In this document: positions 7,774 to 16,377 of the stretch, in pieces
Layout: every line of letters starts with the position of its first letter
How positions within the stretch are numbered: the stretch's first letter is position 1
The notes under the pieces: generated by a model
What the model saw: only the letters and a program-made list of their open reading frames with translations
Database searches by the model: none
What the model was told of the DNA's origin: nothing
Assembly: GCF_001904725.1 (NCBI RefSeq)
Contig: NZ_MRCE01000013.1
Span: 62,001-126,000 of the forward strand
Direction of reading: 5' to 3'
Source: Phormidium ambiguum IAM M-71
Lineage (GTDB): Bacteria > Cyanobacteriota > Cyanobacteriia > Cyanobacteriales > Aerosakkonemataceae
Length of the DNA: 64,000 nt
Made by a program: the position numbers and the translations under genes

Positions 7774-10700
7774 ATGAACAAAATTGGCGGTGTAGTTGAA
7801 AAGATTCTCCAAAGTACTAAGTCTGCCCTGAGTCAAGGGAAACAGACGGATAATGCTGTACAAGAAACACCTTTTATTGAAGTAACTCCTAGCGGGGAAC
7901 TATTAGGTTGTTTGGATGCGCCGACAATTAATGAAATTAATTTTAATGGAACTTTATCTGTAGTTGGTTGGCTTTGTAGCCGCGATAAATCTATTCAATC
8001 TTTACTATTATCTATTGATGATGCTGAGGAAGAACTTATTATATATGGACTTCCGCGCCCGGATGTTGCCCAAGCTTTTCCTGATGTGCCAAACTCAGGA
8101 TTGTCTGGGTTTAGATGGAATGTTTTTTTAAATAAGGACTTTTCAGGAAATCTTGTAATTAAAATTTGGGTGGTACTGGAAACTGGAGAGAAAATTTGCT
8201 GTTTTTCCCGTCGGGTGTCATTAGAACCTGCGCCAGTAATCGAAGTCAAACCAATTAATGCTTATACTTTTGTTTATGGGGCAATCAAAAAAGCTATCGC
8301 AGCATTTCAACACGGGCGCTTATCCCCTTCTCCAATACAATGGGTGCGGAAGTTACGCCGTTATTACAAACAACTAAAATCTAATCCTAATATTGCTATT
8401 GAAAATTATAATTTAATTCATCCTTGGCAACAGCAAGACCCTTATCAAAGATGGGTAGAAATTAATCAGATTACGCCCAAACTGGCAGCAGTGATGGCAG
8501 AAGATGCCGCTAAGATTAAAGATGTTGGGCCAAAAATTAGCGTAATTGTTCCTCTTTATAATACACCGGAACAATTCTTAGAAGAAATGATTCGATCGCT
8601 AACTTCCCAAATCTACCCAAATTGGGAACTTTGTTTAGCTGATGATGCTTCAACTGCGCCTTATGTTAAAGAGATTCTGCAAAAAGCCGCTGCTTCAGAT
8701 TCCCGAATTAAGGTGGTTTTTAGAAACGAAAATGGACATATTTCTGCGGCGACAAATTCGGCGTTGGAACTAGCAACTGGTGAATATGTCGCTTTATTGG
8801 ATCATGATGATTTATTATCAGCAGATGCTTTGTTACAAGTAGCAGAATGCGTGGTAAAAAATCCAGATGTGGATTGGATTTATACTGATGAAGATAAGAT
8901 AGATGAAACTGGAAGACATTACGACCCTCAAATGAAGGGCGATTGGAGTCCAGAAATGATGCTGACGCACAATTACACCCAACATTTTACGGTATTTCGG
9001 AAGAGTTTAGTCGAAAAAGTTGGGGGAATGCGTCAAGGTTTTGAAGGGGCGCAAGATTTAGATTTATATTTAAGAGTGGCGGAACAAACTAGTGGGGAAA
9101 AAATTAAGCATATTCCCAAGGTTTGTTATCATTGGCGCTGTCATAATGAAAGTACCGCTTCTCATGGAACACAAAAGCGGTATGTATTTGAGAGTGCGGA
9201 AAAAGGAATTAGGGAAGCTTTGCAACGTCGGGGAATTAAAGCTGAACCTTTCTTGCCTGCGATCGCACAAAAGCACGGTTTATGTTTATATCAATTAAAG
9301 TGGGATAAATCTCACTTAGCCGAAAATCCCGTAACTATTATTATTCCGACTAGAGACAGAGTAGAACTTCTAGAAAGATGTATTTCTACTTTAGAAAAAA
9401 CCGTAGATAACCGCTATGTCAAAGTAATCATAGTTGACGATGGTTCTGTGGAACCAAAAACTCACGCTTATTTCCAGAAATTGCAACAAAATCAAGTTTT
9501 AGAATGTCGCGTCGTGAGTTCGGGAAGAACGGAAAATCAGACCTTTAACTACTCGCGGTTAATGAACATTGGGGCGAAATATGTGGAAACGCCTTTGATG
9601 TTACATTTGAATAATGACATTGAAGCGATCGCACCCGGTTGGCTAGAAGATATGGTAGGCTGGATGTCATTGCCAGGTGTGGGCGTAGTCGGCGGAAAAC
9701 TACTTTATCCTGACCAAACTATACAACACGCAGGGGTAATAATCGGCCCCCACGAAGGACTTGCAGACCATCAATTTCATCAACTACCAAAAGAAGAAGT
9801 TGGCTATATTTGTTTACCTCATGCAGCGCGAAATGTTTGTGCAGTCACAGGCGCTTGTTTACTCACTTCAACCGCCCTTTATCGAGAGTTAAATGGCTTT
9901 GATGAAGAGAATTTCTCTGTACAATATAACGATGTCGATTACTGTTTAAGAGTGAGGGAATTAGGTCAAAGAATTGTCTACACACCGCAAGCAACTTTAA
10001 TTCATGTAACTAGTGCTTCTAGAGGCAAAGAGTATAACTATAAAGAACACTATAACTTTATTAAAAGGTATGAAAAATTCAAAGACCCTTATGTTAATGA
10101 AAGCATTGACTTAGAATCAATGTGGATGGCAATTAATCCTTATCATTATGTTCATTCCGACAGAATTGAAAAATTAAAAGTTTTAGTAGTTTCCCATAAT
10201 TTAAACTTAGAAGGTGCGCCATTAATTGTTTATACTTATGCCCGACATTTCGCTACAGCAGGCGGTTATCAAGTTCAGGTAATTTCTACCGAAGACGGAG
10301 TTTTACGGGATGCTTACGAAGAATTAAATATCCCTGTGAAAATTGTCAATAAACAACTCCCACTTCCCGAAGAAAAAATTGAACATTTTCGCAGTCGCCT
10401 GAAAAAAATGGGCGAAAGTATTGATATCAGTTCCTTTGATTTAATTGTTTGTAATACCCTCGTTTGTTTCTGGGGAATTGAATTAGCTAGATTGTTCAAT
10501 ATCCCCAGCATTTGGCATATTCACGAAAGTACAACACTCGATAAAAGTATTAAAAACTTTTTCGGGGAAGCTTGCGAAGAATCGATGCCAAAATTGTTAA
10601 GAGATTGCTTCTTAAATACTAATCGAGTAGTGTTCCAAGCGGAAACAACTCGTAGTATTTTCCAACCTTTAAATGCTAGAGACAATTTTCGCAAAATTTA

Positions 10701-11373
10701 TGGTGCTATTCCCATAGAACAAATCAATGATTTTCGCCAAACTCACAGTAAATCAGCGTTAAGGGCGAAATATGGAATTGGAGAAAATGATATTGTTTTA
10801 ACTGTAGTTGGTACTATTTGCGAACGCAAAGGGCAACATATTTTCATTGAAGCAATTAAGGAATTAGAAGCAAAATATTCTCCAGAAACTTTGCCTAACT
10901 TTTCTTATTTAATAGTGGGGGGTAATGTTGTTAGTTACCTGCGCTACATCGAACAGCAAATCAAAAAATTGGATTTGAAAAACGTTAAAGTTTATCATGA
11001 AACGAAAGAAGTTTATGACTTTTTCTGTTTGAGTGATATCTTTGTTTGTTCTAGCTTTGAAGAATCATTTCCCAGAGTAATTTTAGAAGCAATGGCATTT
11101 GAATTAAAAATTGTCAGTACCAATGTTTTTGGAATTGCGGAAATGATTGATGATGGAGTGGAAGGTTATTTGGTAGAAGCTGGTAATCCCAAAGCTTTAG
11201 CTGATGCAATTTATCAGTGTGTATCAGAACCAAAAATTGCGGCGCGTTTGGCAAGTAATGCTTATGTGAAAGTTAACCGAAAATTTGACTTACCAGCACA
11301 ATTAAACAGACACCTGTTATTGACTAAGGAAACTGTTTTAAGCAATAGCAAAACTCAAGAAAATTTAGAATAG
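7774..11373 (+). CDS. Three-domain glycosyltransferase (GT2-GT2-GT4) with N-terminal beta domain
   Basis: This 1199-residue protein begins with an unassigned stretch and a beta-rich domain (about 45-150). The first GT2 domain starts near residue 252 (ISVIVPLYNTPEQF, LADDAS, LLDHDD). The second starts near 519 (VTIIIPTRDRVELLE, IIVDDGS, LNNDIE, QYNDVDYCLRV). A GT-B domain of the GT4 type starts near 800 (KVLVVSHNLNLEGAPL) and ends with SSFEESFPRVILEAMAF, the nucleotide-sugar binding EX7E region. Three transferases in one chain suggest it builds an oligosaccharide repeat. It is cotranscribed with the sulfotransferase genes on both sides (31 and 14 nt). Confidence 0.88.
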   Translation: MNKIGGVVEKILQSTKSALSQGKQTDNAVQETPFIEVTPSGELLGCLDAPTINEINFNGTLSVVGWLCSRDKSIQSLLLSIDDAEEELIIYGLPRPDVAQAFPDVPNSGLSGFRWNVFLNKDFSGNLVIKIWVVLETGEKICCFSRRVSLEPAPVIEVKPINAYTFVYGAIKKAIAAFQHGRLSPSPIQWVRKLRRYYKQLKSNPNIAIENYNLIHPWQQQDPYQRWVEINQITPKLAAVMAEDAAKIKDVGPKISVIVPLYNTPEQFLEEMIRSLTSQIYPNWELCLADDASTAPYVKEILQKAAASDSRIKVVFRNENGHISAATNSALELATGEYVALLDHDDLLSADALLQVAECVVKNPDVDWIYTDEDKIDETGRHYDPQMKGDWSPEMMLTHNYTQHFTVFRKSLVEKVGGMRQGFEGAQDLDLYLRVAEQTSGEKIKHIPKVCYHWRCHNESTASHGTQKRYVFESAEKGIREALQRRGIKAEPFLPAIAQKHGLCLYQLKWDKSHLAENPVTIIIPTRDRVELLERCISTLEKTVDNRYVKVIIVDDGSVEPKTHAYFQKLQQNQVLECRVVSSGRTENQTFNYSRLMNIGAKYVETPLMLHLNNDIEAIAPGWLEDMVGWMSLPGVGVVGGKLLYPDQTIQHAGVIIGPHEGLADHQFHQLPKEEVGYICLPHAARNVCAVTGACLLTSTALYRELNGFDEENFSVQYNDVDYCLRVRELGQRIVYTPQATLIHVTSASRGKEYNYKEHYNFIKRYEKFKDPYVNESIDLESMWMAINPYHYVHSDRIEKLKVLVVSHNLNLEGAPLIVYTYARHFATAGGYQVQVISTEDGVLRDAYEELNIPVKIVNKQLPLPEEKIEHFRSRLKKMGESIDISSFDLIVCNTLVCFWGIELARLFNIPSIWHIHESTTLDKSIKNFFGEACEESMPKLLRDCFLNTNRVVFQAETTRSIFQPLNARDNFRKIYGAIPIEQINDFRQTHSKSALRAKYGIGENDIVLTVVGTICERKGQHIFIEAIKELEAKYSPETLPNFSYLIVGGNVVSYLRYIEQQIKKLDLKNVKVYHETKEVYDFFCLSDIFVCSSFEESFPRVILEAMAFELKIVSTNVFGIAEMIDDGVEGYLVEAGNPKALADAIYQCVSEPKIAARLASNAYVKVNRKFDLPAQLNRHLLLTKETVLSNSKTQENLE

Positions 11374-11387
11374 GTAAAAGACTAGCA

Positions 11388-12173
11388 GTGGTACAAGAAT
11401 TAACTGATGTTTCTGGGAAAAACTCCGCCGAATGCCAACCTGATTTTATCATTATTGGCGCACAAAAATGCGGAACTACGTCTTTGTATCAGTACTTAAT
11501 TCAACATCCGCAAATTGTCCCCGCTAGCCAAAAAGAGGTACATTTTTTTGATTTGAATTTTGCTAAAGGTGTGGATTGGTACAGACAACAGTTTCAGACT
11601 GTTTCTGAAGGATTGATTACTGGGGAAGCTAGTCCTTATTATATTTTTCATCCCTTGGTAGCGCAGCGAATTTATGAATTGTTTCCCCAAGTCAAGTTAA
11701 TTGCGTTGTTAAGAAATCCCGTAGAAAGGGCAATTTCCCATTATTACCATGAAGTGAGATTGGGGTTTGAAAAGTTGAGTTTGGAAGATGCGATCGCACA
11801 AGAATCCGCTAGACTAAAAGGAGAAACTGCCAAAATGCTAGCTGATGCCAATTACTACAGCTACAACCATCAACATTACACCTATTTATCTAGGGGAATT
11901 TATGCAGAACAACTTAAACATTGGATGCAGTTTTTCCCTAAAGAACAGCTTCTTGTTTTGCCCAGTGAAGAATTATATAACCAACCAAATATGATACTAA
12001 ATCAAGTATTGGAGTTTTTGCAATTACCCAGTTTTCAACTTACTCAATACGAAAAATATAACTCTGGAGAATATCCAGAAGTTAATCAAGAAATTTGCCA
12101 ACAACTACAAGCTTATTTTCAGCCATATAATCAAGAACTTGCAGAATTATTGGGGGTAAAATTTGCTTGGTAA
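11388..12173 (+). CDS. Sulfotransferase domain protein
   Basis: The 261-residue protein has the PAPS 5'-phosphosulfate loop in PDFIIIGAQKCGTTSLYQYL (about residues 19-38) and the 3'-phosphate motif IALLRNPVERAISHYYHE (about 104-121). These fit the heparan N-deacetylase/N-sulfotransferase-like and tyrosyl-type sulfotransferase superfamily. GTG at 11388 is the start used; it lies 14 nt after the previous stop. As the second sulfotransferase in the locus, it supports a sulfated product. The acceptor sugar and position are unknown. A dispersed palindromic repeat follows directly. Confidence 0.88.
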   Translation: MVQELTDVSGKNSAECQPDFIIIGAQKCGTTSLYQYLIQHPQIVPASQKEVHFFDLNFAKGVDWYRQQFQTVSEGLITGEASPYYIFHPLVAQRIYELFPQVKLIALLRNPVERAISHYYHEVRLGFEKLSLEDAIAQESARLKGETAKMLADANYYSYNHQHYTYLSRGIYAEQLKHWMQFFPKEQLLVLPSEELYNQPNMILNQVLEFLQLPSFQLTQYEKYNSGEYPEVNQEICQQLQAYFQPYNQELAELLGVKFAW

Positions 12174-12178
12174 AACTT

Positions 12179-12294
12179 GTAGGGTGCGTTACGCTGCGCT
12201 AACGCACCATCAACTTCTATTTACACCGTTCTCCAAAATCTGAACAAATTTACCCAATCGAACGGTGCGTTACGCTGGTGCTAACACACCCTAC
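12179..12294. repeat. Palindromic dispersed repeat, GTAGGGTGCGTTA family
   Basis: The element begins GTAGGGTGCGTTA and ends TAACACACCCTAC, giving near-perfect terminal inverted repeats. Inside, GGTGCGTTA (12183-12191) and TAACGCACC (12200-12208) form a second hairpin. Related copies lie at 16289-16352 and 19132-19196. There is no coding potential. It may act as a transcription attenuator between the sulfotransferase and the next gene. Confidence 0.8.
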
Positions 12295-12354
12295 ATTTAT
12301 TTAGGCGTGACACAATTGGATATTAAAATTGATTAGATCATCACTGAATTAGCA

Positions 12355-13620
12355 ATGAAAATACTTTTCCTCCATCCTAACTTTCCGGCTCAATTTCGCC
12401 ATCTAGCAACAGAATTAGCTAAAGATCCAAACAATGAAGTGTTATTCGGCACAAAATTTGAAAATCCCGAATGGCAAATTCCGGGGGTTCGGAAAGTTTT
12501 ATTTAAGCCAAGTCGAGAAGCCCGTGCAGAAACCCATCACTATGTGAGATTCTTAGAAAATGGAGTTTTGCATGGACAAGCCGTATTTCGGGTAGCGGAA
12601 CAACTCAAAGCAGAAGGATTTGTTCCTGATATAGTTTACGGTCATTCTGGTTGGGGGCCAACGCTATTTATTAAAGATGCGTTTCCCAACGCCAAATTAA
12701 TGTGTTACTTCGAGTGGTTTTATCATTCTATTGGGTCCGATGCAGACTTTGACCCAGCAGACCCTTTAACTGTTGATGATATGGCGCGGATTCGGATTAA
12801 GAATACGCCGATTTTAGTAGACTTATACAGTTGTGATTGGGGAGTTTCGCCTACCAATTGGCAAAGGTCACAATTTCCCAAAGAATTTCATAGTAAAATC
12901 AGCGTTTTACATGATGGTGTAGATACAGAATTTTTTAAACCGAATCCTGGGGCAAAATTAATGTTGCCGAATTTGGATTTGTCAGAAGTTGATGAAATTG
13001 TGACTTATGTTGCCAGGGGAATGGAACCTTATCGGGGGTTTCCTGAGTTTATCGAATCGATCGCCTATTTACAAGAACGCCGCCCCAACTGTCACGTAGT
13101 AATTGTCGGTTCAGACCGCGTTTGTTACGGCAAATCCTTACCCAACGGCGAAACTTATAAAAATTATATGCTCAAAAAAGTGCCTCTAGATTTATCCAGA
13201 GTGCATTTCGTTGGTTCCTTACCTTATGGACTGTACTTAAAAGTAATTCAAGCTTCCCAAGTTCACGTTTATTTAACTCGCCCCTTCGTCCTATCTTGGT
13301 CAATGATTGAATCCATGTCCACAGGTTGTTTAGTATTAGGTTCAGATACCGCACCAGTCAAAGAAGTAATCCAAGATGGCGAAAACGGATTATTAGTAGA
13401 TTTCTTTTCTCCGAAACAGATTGCTGATAGAATCAGTGAGGTTTTGGAGCATCCAACCCGCATGGCCCAATTACGGCAAAAAGCCAGGGAAACAGCCCTA
13501 GAACGATATTCCTTGGAAAAATTGTTAACAACTCACGTCCAACTAATTAAAGATGTAGCCAATGGTTCTCTACCATCCCAGATTACCCCAACGGCGACAA
13601 ACGTAGAGTGTAAAGTTTAG
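12355..13620 (+). CDS. Glycosyltransferase family 4 protein
   Basis: The 421-residue protein opens with MKILFLHPNFPAQFRHLA, the N-terminal Rossmann strand and loop of a GT-B enzyme. Its C-terminal half contains YVARGMEPYRGFPEF, the VVIVGSDRVCYG strand and DTAPVKEVIQDGENGLLVDFF, the donor-binding region of GT4 enzymes. It follows the sulfotransferase after a 181 nt gap that holds a palindromic repeat, so it may be transcribed separately or weakly coupled. Given its location it likely adds a sugar to the same surface glycan. Donor and acceptor are unknown. Confidence 0.85.
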   Translation: MKILFLHPNFPAQFRHLATELAKDPNNEVLFGTKFENPEWQIPGVRKVLFKPSREARAETHHYVRFLENGVLHGQAVFRVAEQLKAEGFVPDIVYGHSGWGPTLFIKDAFPNAKLMCYFEWFYHSIGSDADFDPADPLTVDDMARIRIKNTPILVDLYSCDWGVSPTNWQRSQFPKEFHSKISVLHDGVDTEFFKPNPGAKLMLPNLDLSEVDEIVTYVARGMEPYRGFPEFIESIAYLQERRPNCHVVIVGSDRVCYGKSLPNGETYKNYMLKKVPLDLSRVHFVGSLPYGLYLKVIQASQVHVYLTRPFVLSWSMIESMSTGCLVLGSDTAPVKEVIQDGENGLLVDFFSPKQIADRISEVLEHPTRMAQLRQKARETALERYSLEKLLTTHVQLIKDVANGSLPSQITPTATNVECKV

Positions 13621-14180
13621 CGGTTAAGCTGTTCTGCCTTTAAATCAGATTGTTTGGAAACAGAAGAAAATAGATATAATTTTCTCCCTTGCCCCCCTGC
13701 CCCTCTGCCCCCTGCGGTCTCAATAAGTGATTTAAATGCGTCATAGCTTAGTAGGGAAGCCACACTCTAAAGTCTTCATTTCCTGACTATTACCACGTAC
13801 TTATGTAGAACCATTACGGTGCGTTAAGTCACGCAACAAAATCACCAATAGGAGGTGTAAGTTCGGATAATTTGGATAAAGACCGTCAAAAAAGATTTAG
13901 ATTCCTTGGCTGCAAGTGTAATAATTATCCCCAAGCTGGGGAACTATATAAACGGTTAGATGGTCATTAAGTAGTCAAGACCATTAAGAAACCATTAACA
14001 AAGACACTGTTTAGGTAATTGGAGAAAATTATTGTGCAAGTTATACTACTGAAGGCGAAGGAGATAGAATCAGGAGGCGAATTTGGGTGTAAAAATAAAT
14101 TAGCCCAAAATTTAGCAAAACTGAGTATTATCTCTACTAAACACTTGGTACAGTTTTTTGGAATGAGGAGTGTAGTTTAG
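13621..14180. other. 560-bp intergenic region with repeat fragments before the RTX gene
   Basis: The left part has a C-rich CCCCTGCCCCTCTGCC block (13687-13715). It is followed by TCAATAAGTGATTTAAATGCGT (13720-13741), a half copy of the CGCATTTAAATT inverted-repeat element found at 49139-49255. A partial GGTGCGTTAAG motif sits near 13820. A 48-codon frame from GTG at 14034 ends exactly at the RTX start codon; I do not consider it a proven gene. The RTX ribosome site is GAGGAG at 14165-14170. No RNA gene was recognised. Confidence 0.6.
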
Positions 14181-15638
14181 ATGCCATTAGTTACATTAAC
14201 AGCTGGAAATGATAAAGCCCCACCCCCGGCTATAGCCCCTGGTGATACAATTCTTGGTTTAGCAGGTAACGATACGATTACTGCCTCTGGAAACACCGAA
14301 GTTGGTGGTAATACAGGCAATGATAGTTTGCTCGGCGGTGGACCTGGTGATACCCTCTATGGAGGCAAGGGTAACGACTATATCAAGAGTGGTGCTGGTA
14401 CTAGCTTCTTATCTGGAGATGATGGTGATGACACCGTAATTGCCATTTTTGCTGACACCATTTTAGGTGGTGCAGGTAAGGACAGTTTAGTTGCACAGGC
14501 GAAGTCTTTAGTTTATGGAAATGAAGACGCTGACATCCTCATCTCTGCTGTAGGTGCAACCCTGTATGGTGGTCAAGGCAATGACACCATTGAAGGTAAG
14601 GGTACTGGTTACTTGTCTGGTGATAAGGGCAATGACTCTATAGTTGGAGCTTCTGGCGACACCATTCTTGGTAGAGAAGATAATGACGTTCTTATTTCCA
14701 AGGGAGCTACTGCCGTTTATGGTAACGAAGGAAGTGACACCTTAACAGTAGATGCAACCACTGGTGGTGCAAATGTGAGCCTCTATGGTGGTCAAGGAGA
14801 TGACAGCCTAGTAGGAAATCAAGGTGGTGCCATCCTTTCAGGAGATAAAGGAAGCGATATCCTGATCGCTTCTCCTACGGGTACCAAGAATGATACGCTG
14901 ATTGGTGGTGACGGTGGTGATAGTCTTCAGGGTGGCGAGTCTGGGGATATTTTGATCGGTGGTGCTGATTCAATACCTGGACAGGATACTACCACTGGTA
15001 ATGACTTAATCAATGGAAAAAATGGTGCTGACACGATTATTGCTGGCGGTGGCGGCAGTGTCGTCTCAGGCGCGGGAGGCAATGATTCTATCATAGGTGG
15101 AGCAGGTGCTGACAGCGTTCTTGGTGGTGATCAAGAGGATGTCATAACAGGTGAGGCTGGAAGTGACACTCTAATAGGTTGGAGAGAGAAAGATATCTTA
15201 ACTGGTGGTGAAGGTGCTGACTACTTCATTTATGTTGGTGGTACTTTTGTAACTTCTGCATTCTTTTCTGACGCTAATGGTATAAGTCCAATCACTAATC
15301 TCAATGAGCTAGGAATAGATGGAGCAGCAGACAGCATCACAGATTTCGAGGTAGGAGTAGATAAGATTGTCCTCGATGGTCAAGGTACTTCTGCAATTGG
15401 TTTTACAAATAGCCCTGGTATATTTGCAGGATTGTCTACGAGCCAGACACCAGGCGTGGCAATAGTCACTTCTGACGATCAAAGAGCCCAAGTCACAGGT
15501 AGCTTAATCTACAGTTTGCAAAGTGGGAAACTTTGGTACGATGATAGTCCGGCTGCTGGTCAGGGTACCCAAACACACTTCCTTACGTTGCAACCTGGTT
15601 TAACTAACCTATCTTCTCAAGACTTCCTGATTGTCTAA
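14181..15638 (+). CDS. RTX-like calcium-binding repeat protein (probably type I secreted)
   Basis: The 485-residue acidic, glycine-rich protein has no cleavable signal peptide. Residues about 20-345 are built of degenerate GGxGxDxLxG nonapeptides, for example LYGGKGNDYI, LGGAGKDSL and LSGDKGNDSI, which form a calcium-binding beta-roll. The last 130 residues contain DSITDFEVGVDKIVL and LIYSLQSGKLWYDDSP, the usual C-terminal module of cyanobacterial hemolysin-type proteins, where the type I secretion signal lies. A strong ribosome site (GAGGAG) lies 10 nt upstream and a rho-independent terminator follows. Its neighbours suggest a cell-surface or matrix role. No enzyme domain is visible. Confidence 0.85.
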   Translation: MPLVTLTAGNDKAPPPAIAPGDTILGLAGNDTITASGNTEVGGNTGNDSLLGGGPGDTLYGGKGNDYIKSGAGTSFLSGDDGDDTVIAIFADTILGGAGKDSLVAQAKSLVYGNEDADILISAVGATLYGGQGNDTIEGKGTGYLSGDKGNDSIVGASGDTILGREDNDVLISKGATAVYGNEGSDTLTVDATTGGANVSLYGGQGDDSLVGNQGGAILSGDKGSDILIASPTGTKNDTLIGGDGGDSLQGGESGDILIGGADSIPGQDTTTGNDLINGKNGADTIIAGGGGSVVSGAGGNDSIIGGAGADSVLGGDQEDVITGEAGSDTLIGWREKDILTGGEGADYFIYVGGTFVTSAFFSDANGISPITNLNELGIDGAADSITDFEVGVDKIVLDGQGTSAIGFTNSPGIFAGLSTSQTPGVAIVTSDDQRAQVTGSLIYSLQSGKLWYDDSPAAGQGTQTHFLTLQPGLTNLSSQDFLIV

Positions 15639-15827
15639 AAAGTTTTGAAATAAATTAAGCTCGCTACAATTTAGCAGCTTTATAACCCGTCTTAACTGAC
15701 GGGTTTTTTGTTTTTTGGTCAATAGATTAAGGAATGGGTAGAAAGGTAATTCGATCTTGATATTCGGTTTCAAAAGAGTATTTAGCAGAGGGTTAACATT
15801 CTCATCAATGAGATATTGAATTGCCAT
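15609..15827 (-). pseudogene. Remnant of a DUF5615-type PIN-like toxin gene
   Basis: The first 20 or so codons (MAIQYLIDENVNPLLNTLL) match the conserved N-terminus of DUF5615 toxins, including the acidic DEN metal-site motif. After that the frame loses similarity to the family. Its 3' part runs antisense through the RTX terminator and the last codons of the RTX gene. The start lies 2 nt from the stop of the DUF433 gene, the usual antitoxin-toxin order. The toxin is therefore probably truncated and inactive, with its 3' end lost or replaced. Confidence 0.6.
15684..15709 (+). terminator. Rho-independent terminator of the RTX gene
   Basis: Eight-base arms AACCCGTC and GACGGGTT, separated by TTAACT, are followed by a T run. 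It lies 45 nt after the RTX stop codon. Confidence 0.85.
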
Positions 15828-15829
15828 CT

Positions 15830-16156
15830 CTATTTTTGTGCTTTTTGCATAGCTTTAATTTCCATCAATCTCTTCACTGCGGGGTGAGGATTTTTCCGTT
15901 GTTCTTCTCGCATTTGATGACTCCACTCTAGCCATTCAGAGATGTATTGACTGACTTTTTCTTTTTCGTGATGGTAATAGAGAATTGTGGCATAAACCTG
16001 TTCTAAAGTTACGGTGGGGTGGTAGATTTGCGCGATTTCCTCTGGAGTACGGGCGCGGTAGATATATTCATATAAAATAGTTTCGATACCGACTCGCGTA
16101 CCTTTTAAACGAATGTCGTCGGGGGCTAAAAAATTAAAGTAGTCTTCTAATTGCAT
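15830..16156 (-). CDS. DUF433 domain antitoxin-like protein
   Basis: The 108-residue protein carries the DUF433 helix-turn-helix core: DIRLKGTRVGIETILYEYI, then RTPEEIAQIYHPTVTLEQVYATILYYH. In the family this is the antitoxin that binds DNA and neutralises a DUF5615/PIN-like partner. The C-terminal part (from residue 70) is a charged helix likely to bind the toxin. The expected partner 2 nt downstream is only a remnant, so this is probably an orphan antitoxin. Confidence 0.8.
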   Translation of the reverse strand: MQLEDYFNFLAPDDIRLKGTRVGIETILYEYIYRARTPEEIAQIYHPTVTLEQVYATILYYHHEKEKVSQYISEWLEWSHQMREEQRKNPHPAVKRLMEIKAMQKAQK

Positions 16157-16182
16157 AAAGTTTCTCCTATTTATATTCTGTA

Positions 16183-16287
16183 ATACCGATTCTCTATGAA
16201 GATGCGCTTAATTAACCCCACCCCAAACCCCTCCCCGTCTACGGAGAGGGGCTATGATTTAAGCGCAATTTTACAGAGAATTGGTAT
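16183..16287. repeat. Palindromic dispersed repeat, ATACCAATTC family (copy 1)
   Basis: Starts ATACCGATTCTCT and ends AGAGAATTGGTAT, near-perfect terminal inverted repeats of 13 bases. Inside is a CCTCCCCGTCTACGGAGAGG hairpin and a GCGCTTAA...TTAAGCGC pair. A second copy with the same ends and core is at 35731-35810. The element is about 105 bp, non-coding and MITE-like. Confidence 0.8.
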
Positions 16288-16288
16288 A

Positions 16289-16352
16289 AGGTGCGTCAGA
16301 CATTTTAATCTTAGCCGAGTTACAACAAATTCAAGGTGCTGACACACCCTAC
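16289..16352. repeat. Palindromic dispersed repeat, GTAGGGTGCGTCAGAC family
   Basis: Begins AGGTGCGTCAGACA and ends TGCTGACACACCCTAC, an imperfect inverted repeat of the same family as 12179-12294 and 19132-19196. It lies immediately next to the ATACCAATTC-type element. Confidence 0.7.
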
Positions 16353-16377
16353 AAACTGAAGCGCAACAACGTGCTAT

